Shown: in pieces, positions 27,398 to 35,200 of the stretch
Layout of the letters: each line of letters starts with the position of its first letter
Position numbering within the stretch: the stretch's first letter is position 1
Assembly (NCBI GenBank): GCA_017882605.1
Contig: JADGPE010000001.1
Span: 18,554 to 82,553, forward strand
Source of the DNA: Thermoleophilia bacterium
GTDB taxonomy: Bacteria > Actinomycetota > Thermoleophilia > Gaiellales > Gaiellaceae
Length of the DNA: 64,000 nucleotides
Direction: 5' to 3'
Notes under the pieces: model-generated
What the model saw: the letters and a program-made list of their open reading frames with translations, nothing else
Databases searched by the model: none
Told to the model about the DNA's origin: nothing
Position numbers and translations under genes: made by a program

Positions 27398-28182
27398 CGA
27401 CCCGCGAGCGTCTCGTCCGCCGTGCCGCCCATCGTTATGTCGCCGGGCCTCGGCTGGACGATGCACTGGCCGTCGCGCAGGCCCTGGAGCATCCGACCAC
27501 GCTCGGTTTCTGGGACGCTCCCGGCGACACGCCTGCCGCGGTTGCCGCGGCCCACGAGCATGCGTTCGCGGCGATCGTTGCGGGCCGGCTCGATGCGTAT
27601 CCCTCGGTAAAGCTGCCGGCGCTCGGCGACGACCGGCGCGCGACCGAGGCGGTCGCCGCTGCAGCCGCCGAGTCCGGTGTGTTGTTGCACTTCGACTCGC
27701 TTGCCGAGAGCGAGGCGGATCGCACGCTTGCGCTCGCCTGCCGGCTCGCCGAGCGCGGCCTCGACGTCGGTGCGACGCTGCCGGGTTGTTGGTCTCGGAG
27801 CGTTCGAGACGCGGAGGCACTCGCCGCAGCAGGTGTCCGGGCCCGGATCGTCAAGGGGCAGTGGCCGGGGGACCGCGACCCGAGCGCCGGTTTTCTCGCG
27901 GTCGTCGACGCCGTCCAACGAGCGAACGGGCGAGCTGCGATCGCGACGCACGACGCACGGCTTGCGCGTGAATCCCTCCAGCGTGTGCCCGGCGCCGAGC
28001 TGGAGCTCCTGTTCGGCCTGCCGGCGGCAGTGGCGGCGCGACAAGCCGCCGAGCTCGGCGTGGCGGTGCGGGTCTACGTCCCGTACGGGCGCGGGTATCT
28101 GCCGTACGCGGTGCGTCGCGCCGTCACCAAGCCGATCATGCTCTGGTGGCTCGCACGCGACCTCGCGCTCCACCGGCGCTGA
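27394..28182 (+). CDS. proline-dehydrogenase-like flavoprotein
   Basis: 262 aa. Beta-alpha barrel motifs of PRODH in order: SVKLPALG, LLHFDSLAESEADRTL, RIVKGQWPGDRDP, IATHDARLA, ELELLFGLP, VRVYVPYGRGYLPYAVRR. In true proline dehydrogenases the corresponding segments bind FAD and proline. It is shorter than standard monofunctional enzymes (about 300 aa) and has Q-W-P where K-G-A-Y is usual, so the substrate may differ. Translationally coupled to the acetyltransferase. Confidence 0.75.
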   Translation: MTTRERLVRRAAHRYVAGPRLDDALAVAQALEHPTTLGFWDAPGDTPAAVAAAHEHAFAAIVAGRLDAYPSVKLPALGDDRRATEAVAAAAAESGVLLHFDSLAESEADRTLALACRLAERGLDVGATLPGCWSRSVRDAEALAAAGVRARIVKGQWPGDRDPSAGFLAVVDAVQRANGRAAIATHDARLARESLQRVPGAELELLFGLPAAVAARQAAELGVAVRVYVPYGRGYLPYAVRRAVTKPIMLWWLARDLALHRR

Positions 28183-28189
28183 CGGTCGA

Positions 28190-28510
28190 CTACCAGCCGT
28201 ACGTCGCCGGCTCCGCAACAGCCGGCGCGGCGGCCGGTTCGCGCATCGGGCGCCGGGCCTGCTGGGGCCGCTTCGGCGACCGGACCGACCGGGGAGGCGA
28301 CGCGACCCGGCCGTGAAGCTCCCGGCGCACGGCGTCGCGCGTAACGACGATGCCGCTCAATCCGCCGCGTTCGCGCAGACGGACGACCCCGTAGCCGAGG
28401 CCGGCAGCAACGGCGCATGCCACCGCCGCTGTGACCCCTGTCGTCACCCAAACTGCTGCGAACGCAAATCCGAACGTTGCGCCGATAGCGCGTTGTGGTC
28501 CCACTGACAT
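28190..28510 (-). CDS. small membrane protein, unknown function
   Basis: 106 aa from ATG 28510, chosen because AGGAGG lies 8 nt upstream. Two hydrophobic helices (GATFGFAFAAVWVTTGVTAAVACAVAAGLG) are followed by a basic, proline-rich tail (VASPPRSVRSPKRPQQARRPM). The stop converges 7 bp from the PRODH-like stop. No family recognised. Confidence 0.65.
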   Translation of the reverse strand: MSVGPQRAIGATFGFAFAAVWVTTGVTAAVACAVAAGLGYGVVRLRERGGLSGIVVTRDAVRRELHGRVASPPRSVRSPKRPQQARRPMREPAAAPAVAEPATYGW

Positions 28511-28693
28511 CGTCGCTGCCTCCTGCTCGTGCTGCCGATTACGGGAACGGGAAACCCGGTTTCGCCCTGCGGGGGCGGCCTCCTCCACCCCCGGTGTCTC
28601 TGCGCGCCACCGACGGCCAGTCAGAACCGGCGGCTAGTCAGGACCAGCCTGACGGCCAGCAACAGGCCCGGCTCCCCGGTTCACGATGAAGAC
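28511..28693. other. 183-bp divergent intergenic region, potentially structured
   Basis: Lies between the small membrane protein and the collagen-like gene. Several self-complementary blocks are visible: GGGAAACCC, CGCCCTGCGGGGGCG, and GTCAGG-accag-CCTGAC (perfect 6-bp stem); GACGGCCAG occurs twice. It could be a structured leader, but I cannot match it to a known riboswitch class. Confidence 0.35.
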
Positions 28694-30088
28694 ATGAGGA
28701 TTCTCGGCGGCCGACGGCCGGTGCTCGTCATTCTCCTGCTCGTCGTCGGCTTGGCCGTTGTGGCCGGCGTCGCCTACGCGACGAACGGCGCCGGCAGTGC
28801 TGGAACGACGGTCATCCGCGCCTGCCGGAGCAAGAGCACCGGACTGCTGCGCGTCGTCAACCCGGGGAGCACCTGCCGTGCGAGCGAGACGCTGCTCACT
28901 TGGAACGTTCAAGGCCCCGCCGGCCCCACTGGGCCTTCAGGGCCGAAGGGTGACGGCGGGGCGACCGGAGCCACGGGAGCAACCGGCGCGGCCGGCCCGC
29001 AGGGAGGTGGCGGCCCCGCCGGGCCCGCCGGCCTGCCGGGGGCGGTCGGACCGTCCGGAGCGCCCGGCCTGGACGGGGCACCGGGCGGGTCGGTCTATGC
29101 GGTGCAGCCGGGGAACCGCTGCACGACGCACGGATTCGACATCTACCAGGACAGCGCGCTGATCGGCGCCGTCTGCGACGGGGCGACCGGCGCGGCCGGG
29201 CCGACCGGGCCTCGCGGCGCTCAAGGCAGTCCGGGCACGCCGGGCGCCCAGGGCGCGCCGGGCCTCCAAGGCACGGCAGGCCCTCAAGGCGCGGCCGGCC
29301 CTCAAGGCGCGGGCGGCCCTCAAGGCGCGGCCGGCCCTCAAGGTGCACCAGGCCCTCAAGGTGCAACGGGTGCCGGCGGCCCGGCCGGTAGCGCCGGCTC
29401 CAACGGCGCGAACGGCACATCCGTCTATGCCGTGACCTCGAGTTTCTGCACGAGCGGCTTCGACCTCTACGAGACCGGCGGCCCGTCCGACACGCTGCTC
29501 GGGTCGGTGTGTGGCGGGGCCGCAGGCGCCCACGGCGCCGACGGGCCGCAGGGCGCTCCGGGTGCACAAGGCCCCCAGGGTGTCCCAGGCCCGCAGGGCG
29601 AGACCGGTGCTGCAGGCCCCGCAGGCCCCGCCGGCCCAGCAGGCCCAGCAGGCGCGCAAGGGCCGAAGGGCGACGCAGGGACGGGCATTCAGGTCACAGC
29701 GTTCGGGACGGCGAGCGTCGGGCCCGGCGAAAGCGCATCGCTGCTCGTGGTCCCGAACCGTCTGACCGTCAACATCTCGGACTGCTCCCTCGAGCCGGAC
29801 GGCTCGTACTCGAGCGACATCTCGTTCACGAACACCGGCGCCGGGGACCTCTGGGCGCCGGGCGGATTGCTTGCGGCCGGCGACACTTCGAGTGGCCCGC
29901 TCAACCTGGCGATCTCGGACAACGACACGACAACCCTGCAACCGGTCCATGCGCAGCGCGACTTCGTCGACTGGGACACGCGGGCGACGATTTCGGTCTA
30001 CCTCGCCGACGAGCTGCACACGGGCTCGAGCGGCGACAACTCGCTGGCCTGCGGGGCCAAGGCATTCGCCGTCATCACCTCCCCGTAG
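28694..30088 (+). CDS. secreted collagen-like protein with cysteine modules
   Basis: 464 aa from ATG 28694. The N-terminal hydrophobic helix (VLVILLLVVGLAVVAGVAYA) is a signal or anchor. Next is a two-Cys lead-in (RACRSKSTGLLRVV...STCRASETLLTWNVQG) common before actinobacterial Gly-X-Y repeats. Three Gly-X-Y blocks are separated by two related modules (GGSVYAVQPGNRCTTHGFDIY...GAVC and GTSVYAVTSSFCTSGFDLY...GSVC). A beta-rich C-terminal domain ends the protein. Predicted trimeric surface fibre. Hydroxylated proline is not implied. Confidence 0.85.
   Translation: MRILGGRRPVLVILLLVVGLAVVAGVAYATNGAGSAGTTVIRACRSKSTGLLRVVNPGSTCRASETLLTWNVQGPAGPTGPSGPKGDGGATGATGATGAAGPQGGGGPAGPAGLPGAVGPSGAPGLDGAPGGSVYAVQPGNRCTTHGFDIYQDSALIGAVCDGATGAAGPTGPRGAQGSPGTPGAQGAPGLQGTAGPQGAAGPQGAGGPQGAAGPQGAPGPQGATGAGGPAGSAGSNGANGTSVYAVTSSFCTSGFDLYETGGPSDTLLGSVCGGAAGAHGADGPQGAPGAQGPQGVPGPQGETGAAGPAGPAGPAGPAGAQGPKGDAGTGIQVTAFGTASVGPGESASLLVVPNRLTVNISDCSLEPDGSYSSDISFTNTGAGDLWAPGGLLAAGDTSSGPLNLAISDNDTTTLQPVHAQRDFVDWDTRATISVYLADELHTGSSGDNSLACGAKAFAVITSP
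29261..29368 (+). repeat. six tandem 18-bp units encoding Gly-X-Y
   Basis: Units of the form GGCCCTCAAGGCGCGGCC, six copies with a few changes, each encoding G-P-Q-G-A-x (first unit GLQGTA). Near identity at the DNA level marks recent slippage expansion inside the collagen-like gene, so length could vary between strains. Confidence 0.9.
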
Positions 30089-30123
30089 ACGAACAGGGGA
30101 CGTGCTGGGCGACCGGGCTCGGC

Positions 30124-30423
30124 TCAGCCGAAGCCGAGAATGAACTTGGCGTCGTCGGACATCTTCTCCGGCGACCAGGGCGGCTCGAAGGTGAGCTCGC
30201 TCGAAACATCCTCGACGCCCGGGATCTCGCGGACGACCCGCTCGATGTCTTCCTGGATCATGGCGCCGGCCGGGCAGCCCATCGACGTGAGCGTGTACTG
30301 CACCTTCACGTTCGGCCCCTCGATCTCCGCGTCGTAGAAGAGTCCGAGCTCGACGATGTCCATCCCGAGCTCCGGGTCCTCGACCTGGCGGAGCGCCTCC
30401 ACCACTTCTTCTTTGCTCGGCAT
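30124..30423 (-). CDS. MIP18/DUF59-family Fe-S assembly protein
   Basis: 99 aa from ATG 30423. Features: VVEALRQVEDPELGMDIVELGLFYD (canonical DPE.....DLG-like start), VQYTLTSMGCPAG with the conserved Cys, and a C-terminal ELTFEPPWSPEKMSDDAK. Family members (SufT, MIP18, PaaD) help mature iron-sulfur proteins. The ORF track extends 41 residues too far upstream. Located 38 bp downstream of the glpX-like gene on the same strand. Confidence 0.85.
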   Translation of the reverse strand: MPSKEEVVEALRQVEDPELGMDIVELGLFYDAEIEGPNVKVQYTLTSMGCPAGAMIQEDIERVVREIPGVEDVSSELTFEPPWSPEKMSDDAKFILGFG

Positions 30424-30461
30424 GCCCCGAGGGTAGTCGATCGTGCCCACCGGCCGCCCGT

Positions 30462-31445
30462 CTAGTTGAGGCGGACCTCTTCGCGGCGGTCGCGAGCGAA
30501 GAAGTGGATCCCGTCGACGAAGCGCACCCAGTTGCAACGCGTGCACATGACGAGCGAGTGCGTCCGCGCGGAGTCGGCGAGGAAACGGACGCCCCGGAGC
30601 AGATCGCCGTTCGAGACGCCGGTGGCCGCGACGATCACCTCTTGCGGCGCGAGATCGTCGATCGTGAAGATCTGGTCGACGTCCTCGATGCCGTGCTCCA
30701 GGGCTTCGGCGATCTCGGCGCGGCGCGTGGGCCAGAGCTGCGCCTGCAGCTCCCCCCCGAGGCAGCGCAACGCTGCGGCTGCGAGCACCGCCTGGCGCGT
30801 CCCGCCGATGCCGATCGCCAGGTGATCGTTCGTCCCGCGCACAGCTGCGCTGATCGACGCAGTCACGTCGCCGTCCTGAATCAGCTTGATGCGCGCGCCC
30901 GACGCACGGATCTCCTCGATCAGGTCGTGGTGGCGCGGCCGGTCGAGCACGATTGCCGTGACGTCGTTGACCATGCGGTCGAATGCTTCGGCGATCGCCC
31001 GGATGTTGTCGCCCACCGGGCTCGAGAGCGAGATCTTGCCGAGGGCACGCGGGCCGACCGCCATCTTGCGCATGTACATGTCGGGGAGCGAGGGCATCGA
31101 GCCGCGCGGCGCTGCAGCGATCATCGAGATCGCATTCGTCCCGCCGCGCGCAACCACCGAACGCCCCTCGAGCGGGTCGAGCGCGAGGTCGTATTCCTCA
31201 CCCCCCAAGCCGATGCTGGTGCCGGCGGCGAGCTGCTCGGCGTCCTCGTGGCCCCCGATCACGACGTGACCGCTGATCGGCATTCGCTCGAGCGCCAGGC
31301 GCGCGCCGGAAAACGCGGCGTCCTCTGCAGCCTGCATGTCTGCACGACCGAGCCAGCGCGCGCCGGCGAGGGCTGCCCGCTCCGTCACGCGCGCGAACGA
31401 CTCGCACTGACAGGGGGCCCGTGTGTCGTCGGTGGGCTGTGTCAC
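30462..31445 (-). CDS. glpX: GlpX-like class II fructose bisphosphatase with altered metal site
   Basis: 327 aa. Clear GlpX fold throughout (ARVTERAALAGARWLGRAD, DPLEGR, DMYMRKMAVGP, IQDGDVTASI, IGGTRQAVLAAAALRCLGG, ATGVSNGDLLRGV). Against E. coli GlpX as I recall it, metal ligands Asp85 and Glu88 (DPLEG) are kept. Asp33 is Glu (AAEDAAF), Glu57 is Gly (IGGHED for IGEGE) and Glu213 is Gln (GGTRQ for GGAPE). Either activity is lost or the substrate has changed. It is the last of four coupled genes with the cDPG enzymes. Confidence 0.85.
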   Translation of the reverse strand: MTQPTDDTRAPCQCESFARVTERAALAGARWLGRADMQAAEDAAFSGARLALERMPISGHVVIGGHEDAEQLAAGTSIGLGGEEYDLALDPLEGRSVVARGGTNAISMIAAAPRGSMPSLPDMYMRKMAVGPRALGKISLSSPVGDNIRAIAEAFDRMVNDVTAIVLDRPRHHDLIEEIRASGARIKLIQDGDVTASISAAVRGTNDHLAIGIGGTRQAVLAAAALRCLGGELQAQLWPTRRAEIAEALEHGIEDVDQIFTIDDLAPQEVIVAATGVSNGDLLRGVRFLADSARTHSLVMCTRCNWVRFVDGIHFFARDRREEVRLN

Positions 31446-32347
31446 GCGATCTGTCGCGTCCGCTCGGCGGCCTGCATGACGAGCTCGATCACCTGGTCGA
31501 TCGTCCGCTCCACGTTTGCATTCTCGATCACGGTCACACCGTCACGCCGGGCACGGCTGACGATGTAGCTCTGGACGCGGCGAATGGCATCGAGCCGCGC
31601 AAGGTACTTGTCCATCGCCCGGACGCCGCCGGTCGATGAGTCCCGCACGTGGAAATGGAGCTGGTGCACTTCCTCGTCCGCGATCTCGATCACGACGTGG
31701 ACGAGGAGCGCGCCTTCGAGCTCGGCCGGGAGCAGGCCCGGCACGAGGTGCACCCCTTCGAGCACCATCGACCAGCCTTCGGTGATCGCGCGGCGGAGGG
31801 CCGCCTCGACGCCGACGCACACGTGACTGCACTGGTCGACGAAGCCGACGATCGTGGGATCGCCCGTCACTTCCTTGTCGAGAGCCTCTCCCGCCTCGAA
31901 GCTCGAGAAGTGGATCGTCGGCATGAACTCCGGCGAGAAGAATGCGCGCATCGTCTGCCGAATGAAATCGGTGGACGCGACCCGTGTGATGCCGAGCCGA
32001 TGCGCGACCTCGGCCGCGACGGTCGATTTGCCCGTGCCGGTGGAGCCACCGATCAACAGGACGATGGGCACGTCGAGCGACTGGAGGTCGGCGAGCCGGC
32101 GCAGCCGGCCGATCGCCCGTTCCGCCTCCTCGTCACCAAGCACCTCTCGCGCGAGCTCGTCGAGCCGGTCCACCTCGATCGCCGAGATCCCGCGCTCGGC
32201 GAGATCGAGCTCGATCCTCCGGGCCAGTTGGTAGGCGTGGTCGGCCAGGACTCCGGCGGCAATCAGCGCGCGCGCCATCAGCCCCTTCGAATACGGGAGA
32301 CCATCGTCCCCGAGCGGCAGCGGCTCCCCGTGCCTGCGTTGGGTCAT
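31442..32347 (-). CDS. 2-phosphoglycerate kinase
   Basis: 301 aa. Phosphorylates 2-phosphoglycerate to 2,3-bisphosphoglycerate, first step to cDPG in methanogens. The N-terminal ATP-cone-like segment PYSKGLMARALIAAGVLADHAY is as in archaeal Pgk2. The kinase P-loop is LLIGGSTGTGKST, followed by RVASTDFIRQTMRAF and TIHFSSFEAGEAL, which fits the substrate-binding region. Start ATG 32347 overlaps the cDPG synthetase stop as ATGA; its own stop overlaps the glpX-like start. Confidence 0.87.
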   Translation of the reverse strand: MTQRRHGEPLPLGDDGLPYSKGLMARALIAAGVLADHAYQLARRIELDLAERGISAIEVDRLDELAREVLGDEEAERAIGRLRRLADLQSLDVPIVLLIGGSTGTGKSTVAAEVAHRLGITRVASTDFIRQTMRAFFSPEFMPTIHFSSFEAGEALDKEVTGDPTIVGFVDQCSHVCVGVEAALRRAITEGWSMVLEGVHLVPGLLPAELEGALLVHVVIEIADEEVHQLHFHVRDSSTGGVRAMDKYLARLDAIRRVQSYIVSRARRDGVTVIENANVERTIDQVIELVMQAAERTRQIA

Positions 32348-33444
32348 GCCACGACCGGCATCAGTCCGAGGAGCTGTTCGTCGAGGCCGGGCGCGACGAC
32401 CTCATTGTGGGCGAGCGCAACCCTCACCCCGTGTGCGAGTGCATGCTCGACGACCACGTCGATCGCCGCAGCCTTCAGCTCGACCAGATAGGTGTCGGCA
32501 GCCACGAGGTCGCCGCGCAGCGCCTCGCGATCCGCGAGATTGGTCGAGACATGAACGACGTCCGCATCGAGATGCGAAACGTCGCGTGCGCCCGCGGTGA
32601 AGACGGCGACACGACCAGCGAGCGGCACGGTGCACCCGAGTCGCAGCTCGAAGTCCTCGATCACGACGTCGGAGATCAGCCGGCGGTAGGTGTTCAGGTA
32701 ATCGTCGCCGGATTGGCCGCGGCCGACGACCAGAATTCGGCGATCGACGTCGATCGGCGGGATTGCGGCACCGCTGCCGTCGAAGACGACGACGTCGGGG
32801 CCTCGCTGAGCGGCGAGCGCGGCGCCTGCCGCGACGTTCGAGACGAACACCGCGCCGGCCAGTCCGCCACCCGCACGCCGGCACCCGATCGTGGGCACGC
32901 CGGCGAGAGCCGCGATCTCGAGATGGTCGGACGCCGCGTGTCGTCCCGCGCGCGAGCGCGCGACGAGATCCGCGAGCGACGGCGCGGAGTCGACGACCTC
33001 GGGATCCGGCGGGCCGCCGCGCCCCATCGCGACCACAACGACGCTCCGGTCGCGGGCCAGGAGCCGAGCCAGATGCGTCGTGACCGCAGTCTTCCCCACG
33101 CGCTTGCCCGTCCCGATCACCGCGATCGACGGCAGCTCGAACGGCTCGAGGACCGGCGGATCGAAACGGAAATCTGCACCGACATACGGAAGTCCCGCTG
33201 CCAGCGCGCGCGAGGCCCAGCGCATTCGCTCGGCCGGCCCGAGGACCGGCTCGTCGGAAAGGTCGACCACAACGTCGGCGCCGGCGAAGTCGTCGATGAG
33301 CGGCACGCCGTAGTCCTCGCTGCCACGCAGCTTCTCGGTGCCTCCGACCAGGATCGCGCCGACCCATTCATACGGGAGCGCCCGCAATGCGTCGCGCACC
33401 ACCGGGGCGTAGTGCTCGCCGTCGATCAGTGCAACGGCCCTCAC
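32344..33444 (-). CDS. cpgS: cyclic 2,3-diphosphoglycerate synthetase
   Basis: 366 aa. Forms the intramolecular phosphoanhydride of cDPG from 2,3-bisphosphoglycerate and ATP. The N-terminal signature ALIDGEHYAPVVRDAL is distinctive of this family. A P-loop IAVIGTGKRVGKTAVTTHLA (about 109-130) and AMGRGGPPDPEVVDS follow, as in the archaeal enzyme. It is shorter than the roughly 460-aa archaeal protein. GTG 33444 overlaps the metallophosphoesterase stop by 4 bp. Confidence 0.85.
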   Translation of the reverse strand: MRAVALIDGEHYAPVVRDALRALPYEWVGAILVGGTEKLRGSEDYGVPLIDDFAGADVVVDLSDEPVLGPAERMRWASRALAAGLPYVGADFRFDPPVLEPFELPSIAVIGTGKRVGKTAVTTHLARLLARDRSVVVVAMGRGGPPDPEVVDSAPSLADLVARSRAGRHAASDHLEIAALAGVPTIGCRRAGGGLAGAVFVSNVAAGAALAAQRGPDVVVFDGSGAAIPPIDVDRRILVVGRGQSGDDYLNTYRRLISDVVIEDFELRLGCTVPLAGRVAVFTAGARDVSHLDADVVHVSTNLADREALRGDLVAADTYLVELKAAAIDVVVEHALAHGVRVALAHNEVVAPGLDEQLLGLMPVVA

Positions 33445-34232
33445 CGGCGCGCCGTCACCTCGCGTTCGATTCTGCCGGTGTACTTCTCGTATTCACCGCT
33501 GACCAGGTCGAACTGGATGATCCGCTCCTGCCCGTGGAACGGGTACCGCCGCCAGACCGTGGCGTGACTGCCCGAGACCTCGACGACGTTGTAACAGGGC
33601 CGGGTGTTGCCGCGCAGCCGCAGGGTGGAGACGGTTCCCGTGTTGACCACGAAGAGACTCTCCAGCTTCCACGCGTACGGCACGTGCTTGTGGCCGGAGA
33701 GCACGAGATGGACACCCGCGCGCTGCAGGCACTCGATCGCGTCACCGGCGTCGTAGACGACATTCCGCTCGCGTCCGGTGCCCGGGATCGGCAACAGATG
33801 GTGGTGCAGCACGAAGACGCGCAACTCGGACGGCTCGGCCGCGAATTGCTCCTCGATCCACCCGTAGCGGCCCCGCCCGATCTGTCCGTGGTCGAGATCC
33901 GGCTCGGTCGAATCGACGGCGACCACCGTCGCGCCCGCCTTCCGGAGCACCGAGCTTCTCTCCCCGATCAGCTCCTCGAAGTGCACGTAGCCGACGTTGC
34001 GAGAATCGTGATTGCCGGGAATCACGACGAGCGACTCGCACTCGATCCGGTCGAGATAGCGCTTCGCCTGGGCGAACTCCTCCTTGAAGCCGAAGGTCGT
34101 GAGGTCGCCGGAGCACACCACGATGTCGGGCTTCAGGTCGTTGATCTCGGCAATCGCTCTCTCCATCAGATCCGGCACGAAGTGCGGGTCTCCACAGTGG
34201 AGATCTGACAGATGAGCAATCGTCACACCCAT
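33441..34232 (-). CDS. calcineurin-like metallophosphoesterase
   Basis: 263 aa. All five metal/active-site blocks are present: SDLHCGD, GDLT, GNHDS, LHHHLLP and GHKH. Length and order match class III cyclic-nucleotide-phosphodiesterase-like enzymes. First gene of the four-gene cDPG cluster; a role in hydrolysing cDPG or its precursor is a tempting inference but not shown. ATG 34232. Confidence 0.88.
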   Translation of the reverse strand: MGVTIAHLSDLHCGDPHFVPDLMERAIAEINDLKPDIVVCSGDLTTFGFKEEFAQAKRYLDRIECESLVVIPGNHDSRNVGYVHFEELIGERSSVLRKAGATVVAVDSTEPDLDHGQIGRGRYGWIEEQFAAEPSELRVFVLHHHLLPIPGTGRERNVVYDAGDAIECLQRAGVHLVLSGHKHVPYAWKLESLFVVNTGTVSTLRLRGNTRPCYNVVEVSGSHATVWRRYPFHGQERIIQFDLVSGEYEKYTGRIEREVTARR

Positions 34233-34277
34233 TCGATTGAGTCTAGGGCATCCGAGGCCGCTGCTACCCTGGCCTCA

Positions 34278-34646
34278 GTGGTGCCGGAAACACCCGTTTT
34301 CCAGGCATATTGCGGCTCAGAGCCGCCGCGTTTCGCCAACCCCGCGGAGCTCGAGTATGCAAAAGTCCTCGACTGGTATGGCATTCCGTGGCAGTACGAG
34401 CCGACGACGTTCGTCCTGGAGCGCGACGACGAGGGGCGGGTCACCGAGGCGTTCTCGCCCGACTTCTACCTGCCCGACCAGGATCTGTATCTGGAGGTGA
34501 CGGTGATGAAGCAGTCCCTCGTCACCCGCAAGAACCGGAAGTTGCGCAAGCTGCGAGCGCTCTACCCCGACGTCAAGTGCAAGCTGTTCTACGAGCGGGA
34601 CTTCGAACGGCTCGCGGCCCGCTACGGGCTGCGGAAAGCGTCCTGA
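34278..34646 (+). CDS. PD-(D/E)XK-like nuclease-fold protein
   Basis: 122 aa from GTG 34278. The pattern ELEYAKVLDWYGIPWQYEP, SPDFYLPDQDLYLEVTVMK resembles the endonuclease-like fold (Glu in helix 1, PD, then E-x-K), except that the last Lys position is Thr (EVT) with a Lys 3 residues on. Function unknown; it may bind rather than cut nucleic acid. It overlaps the hypoxanthine phosphoribosyltransferase gene through CTGA. The ORF track start at 34212 would overlap the divergent metallophosphoesterase. Confidence 0.65.
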   Translation: MVPETPVFQAYCGSEPPRFANPAELEYAKVLDWYGIPWQYEPTTFVLERDDEGRVTEAFSPDFYLPDQDLYLEVTVMKQSLVTRKNRKLRKLRALYPDVKCKLFYERDFERLAARYGLRKAS

Positions 34647-35185
34647 GCGCGCTGGCACAGCTCGACGAACGGATCGGCGAGGTCTTCCTCGACGGCGGCG
34701 AGATCGGCGGCCGGGTGCGCGAGATCGGCGCCGAGCTGGCGGGCAACTACCAGGGAAGCGAGCCGCTGCTCGTCGGCTCACTCAAGTCGTGCATCCCGTT
34801 CCTCTGCGATCTCTCGCGCGCGATCCGGATGCACCACCACCTCGACTTCATCGAGCTCGCCGGCTACGGCGAGGACGATGACGGCATCCGCTTCCTCAAG
34901 GACCTGAACACCGAGATCGAGGGACGCGACGTGGTGCTCGTCGATGCCGTGATCGACACTGGACTGACGATGCACTACCTCGTCCGGTCGATGAAGATCC
35001 GGAACCCGGCATCGCTTCACATCGCCACCCTGTTCGACCGCCCGTACCGGCGGCTGGTCGACGACCTGCCGGTTCGGTATGTGGGGTTCACGATTCCGGA
35101 CGAGTTCTTCGTCGGTTACGGCTTCGAACTGGAGGAGCGGTACCGCAACCTGCCCGATCTGCGCCTCGTCCGCCGAGAAGTTTAG
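34643..35185 (+). CDS. hpt: hypoxanthine phosphoribosyltransferase
   Basis: 180 aa. Salvages hypoxanthine or guanine to the nucleotide with PRPP. PRPP loop in VVLVDAVIDTGLTMHYLV, pyrophosphate loop in LLVGSLKSCIPFL, and YVGFTIPDEFFVGYGFELEERYRNLP at the C-terminus, all standard. No ATG, GTG or TTG occurs at the family start: the frame begins with CTG 34643, overlapping the previous stop as CTGA. The nearest alternative is a GTG 25 residues upstream that would add unrelated sequence. Confidence 0.88.
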   Translation: MSALAQLDERIGEVFLDGGEIGGRVREIGAELAGNYQGSEPLLVGSLKSCIPFLCDLSRAIRMHHHLDFIELAGYGEDDDGIRFLKDLNTEIEGRDVVLVDAVIDTGLTMHYLVRSMKIRNPASLHIATLFDRPYRRLVDDLPVRYVGFTIPDEFFVGYGFELEERYRNLPDLRLVRREV

Positions 35186-35200
35186 GTCCGGCTAAATTAA
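35182..35200 (+). promoter_or_regulatory. DtxR/IdeR/MntR-like operator before the NRAMP gene
   Basis: TTAGGTCCGGCTAAATTAA matches the DtxR/IdeR consensus TTAGGTTAGGCTAACCTAA at 15 of 19 positions by direct comparison. It overlaps the hpt stop (TAG) and ends 4 bp before the GTG start of the metal transporter. That position would block transcription or the start region when Mn(II) or Fe(II) is bound by the repressor. The short gap implies a near-leaderless mRNA. Confidence 0.6.

Noticed and set aside
29261-29368. Possible CRISPR-like tandem repeats
   Set aside because: Units are contiguous 18-mers in frame with a Gly-X-Y protein, without spacers.
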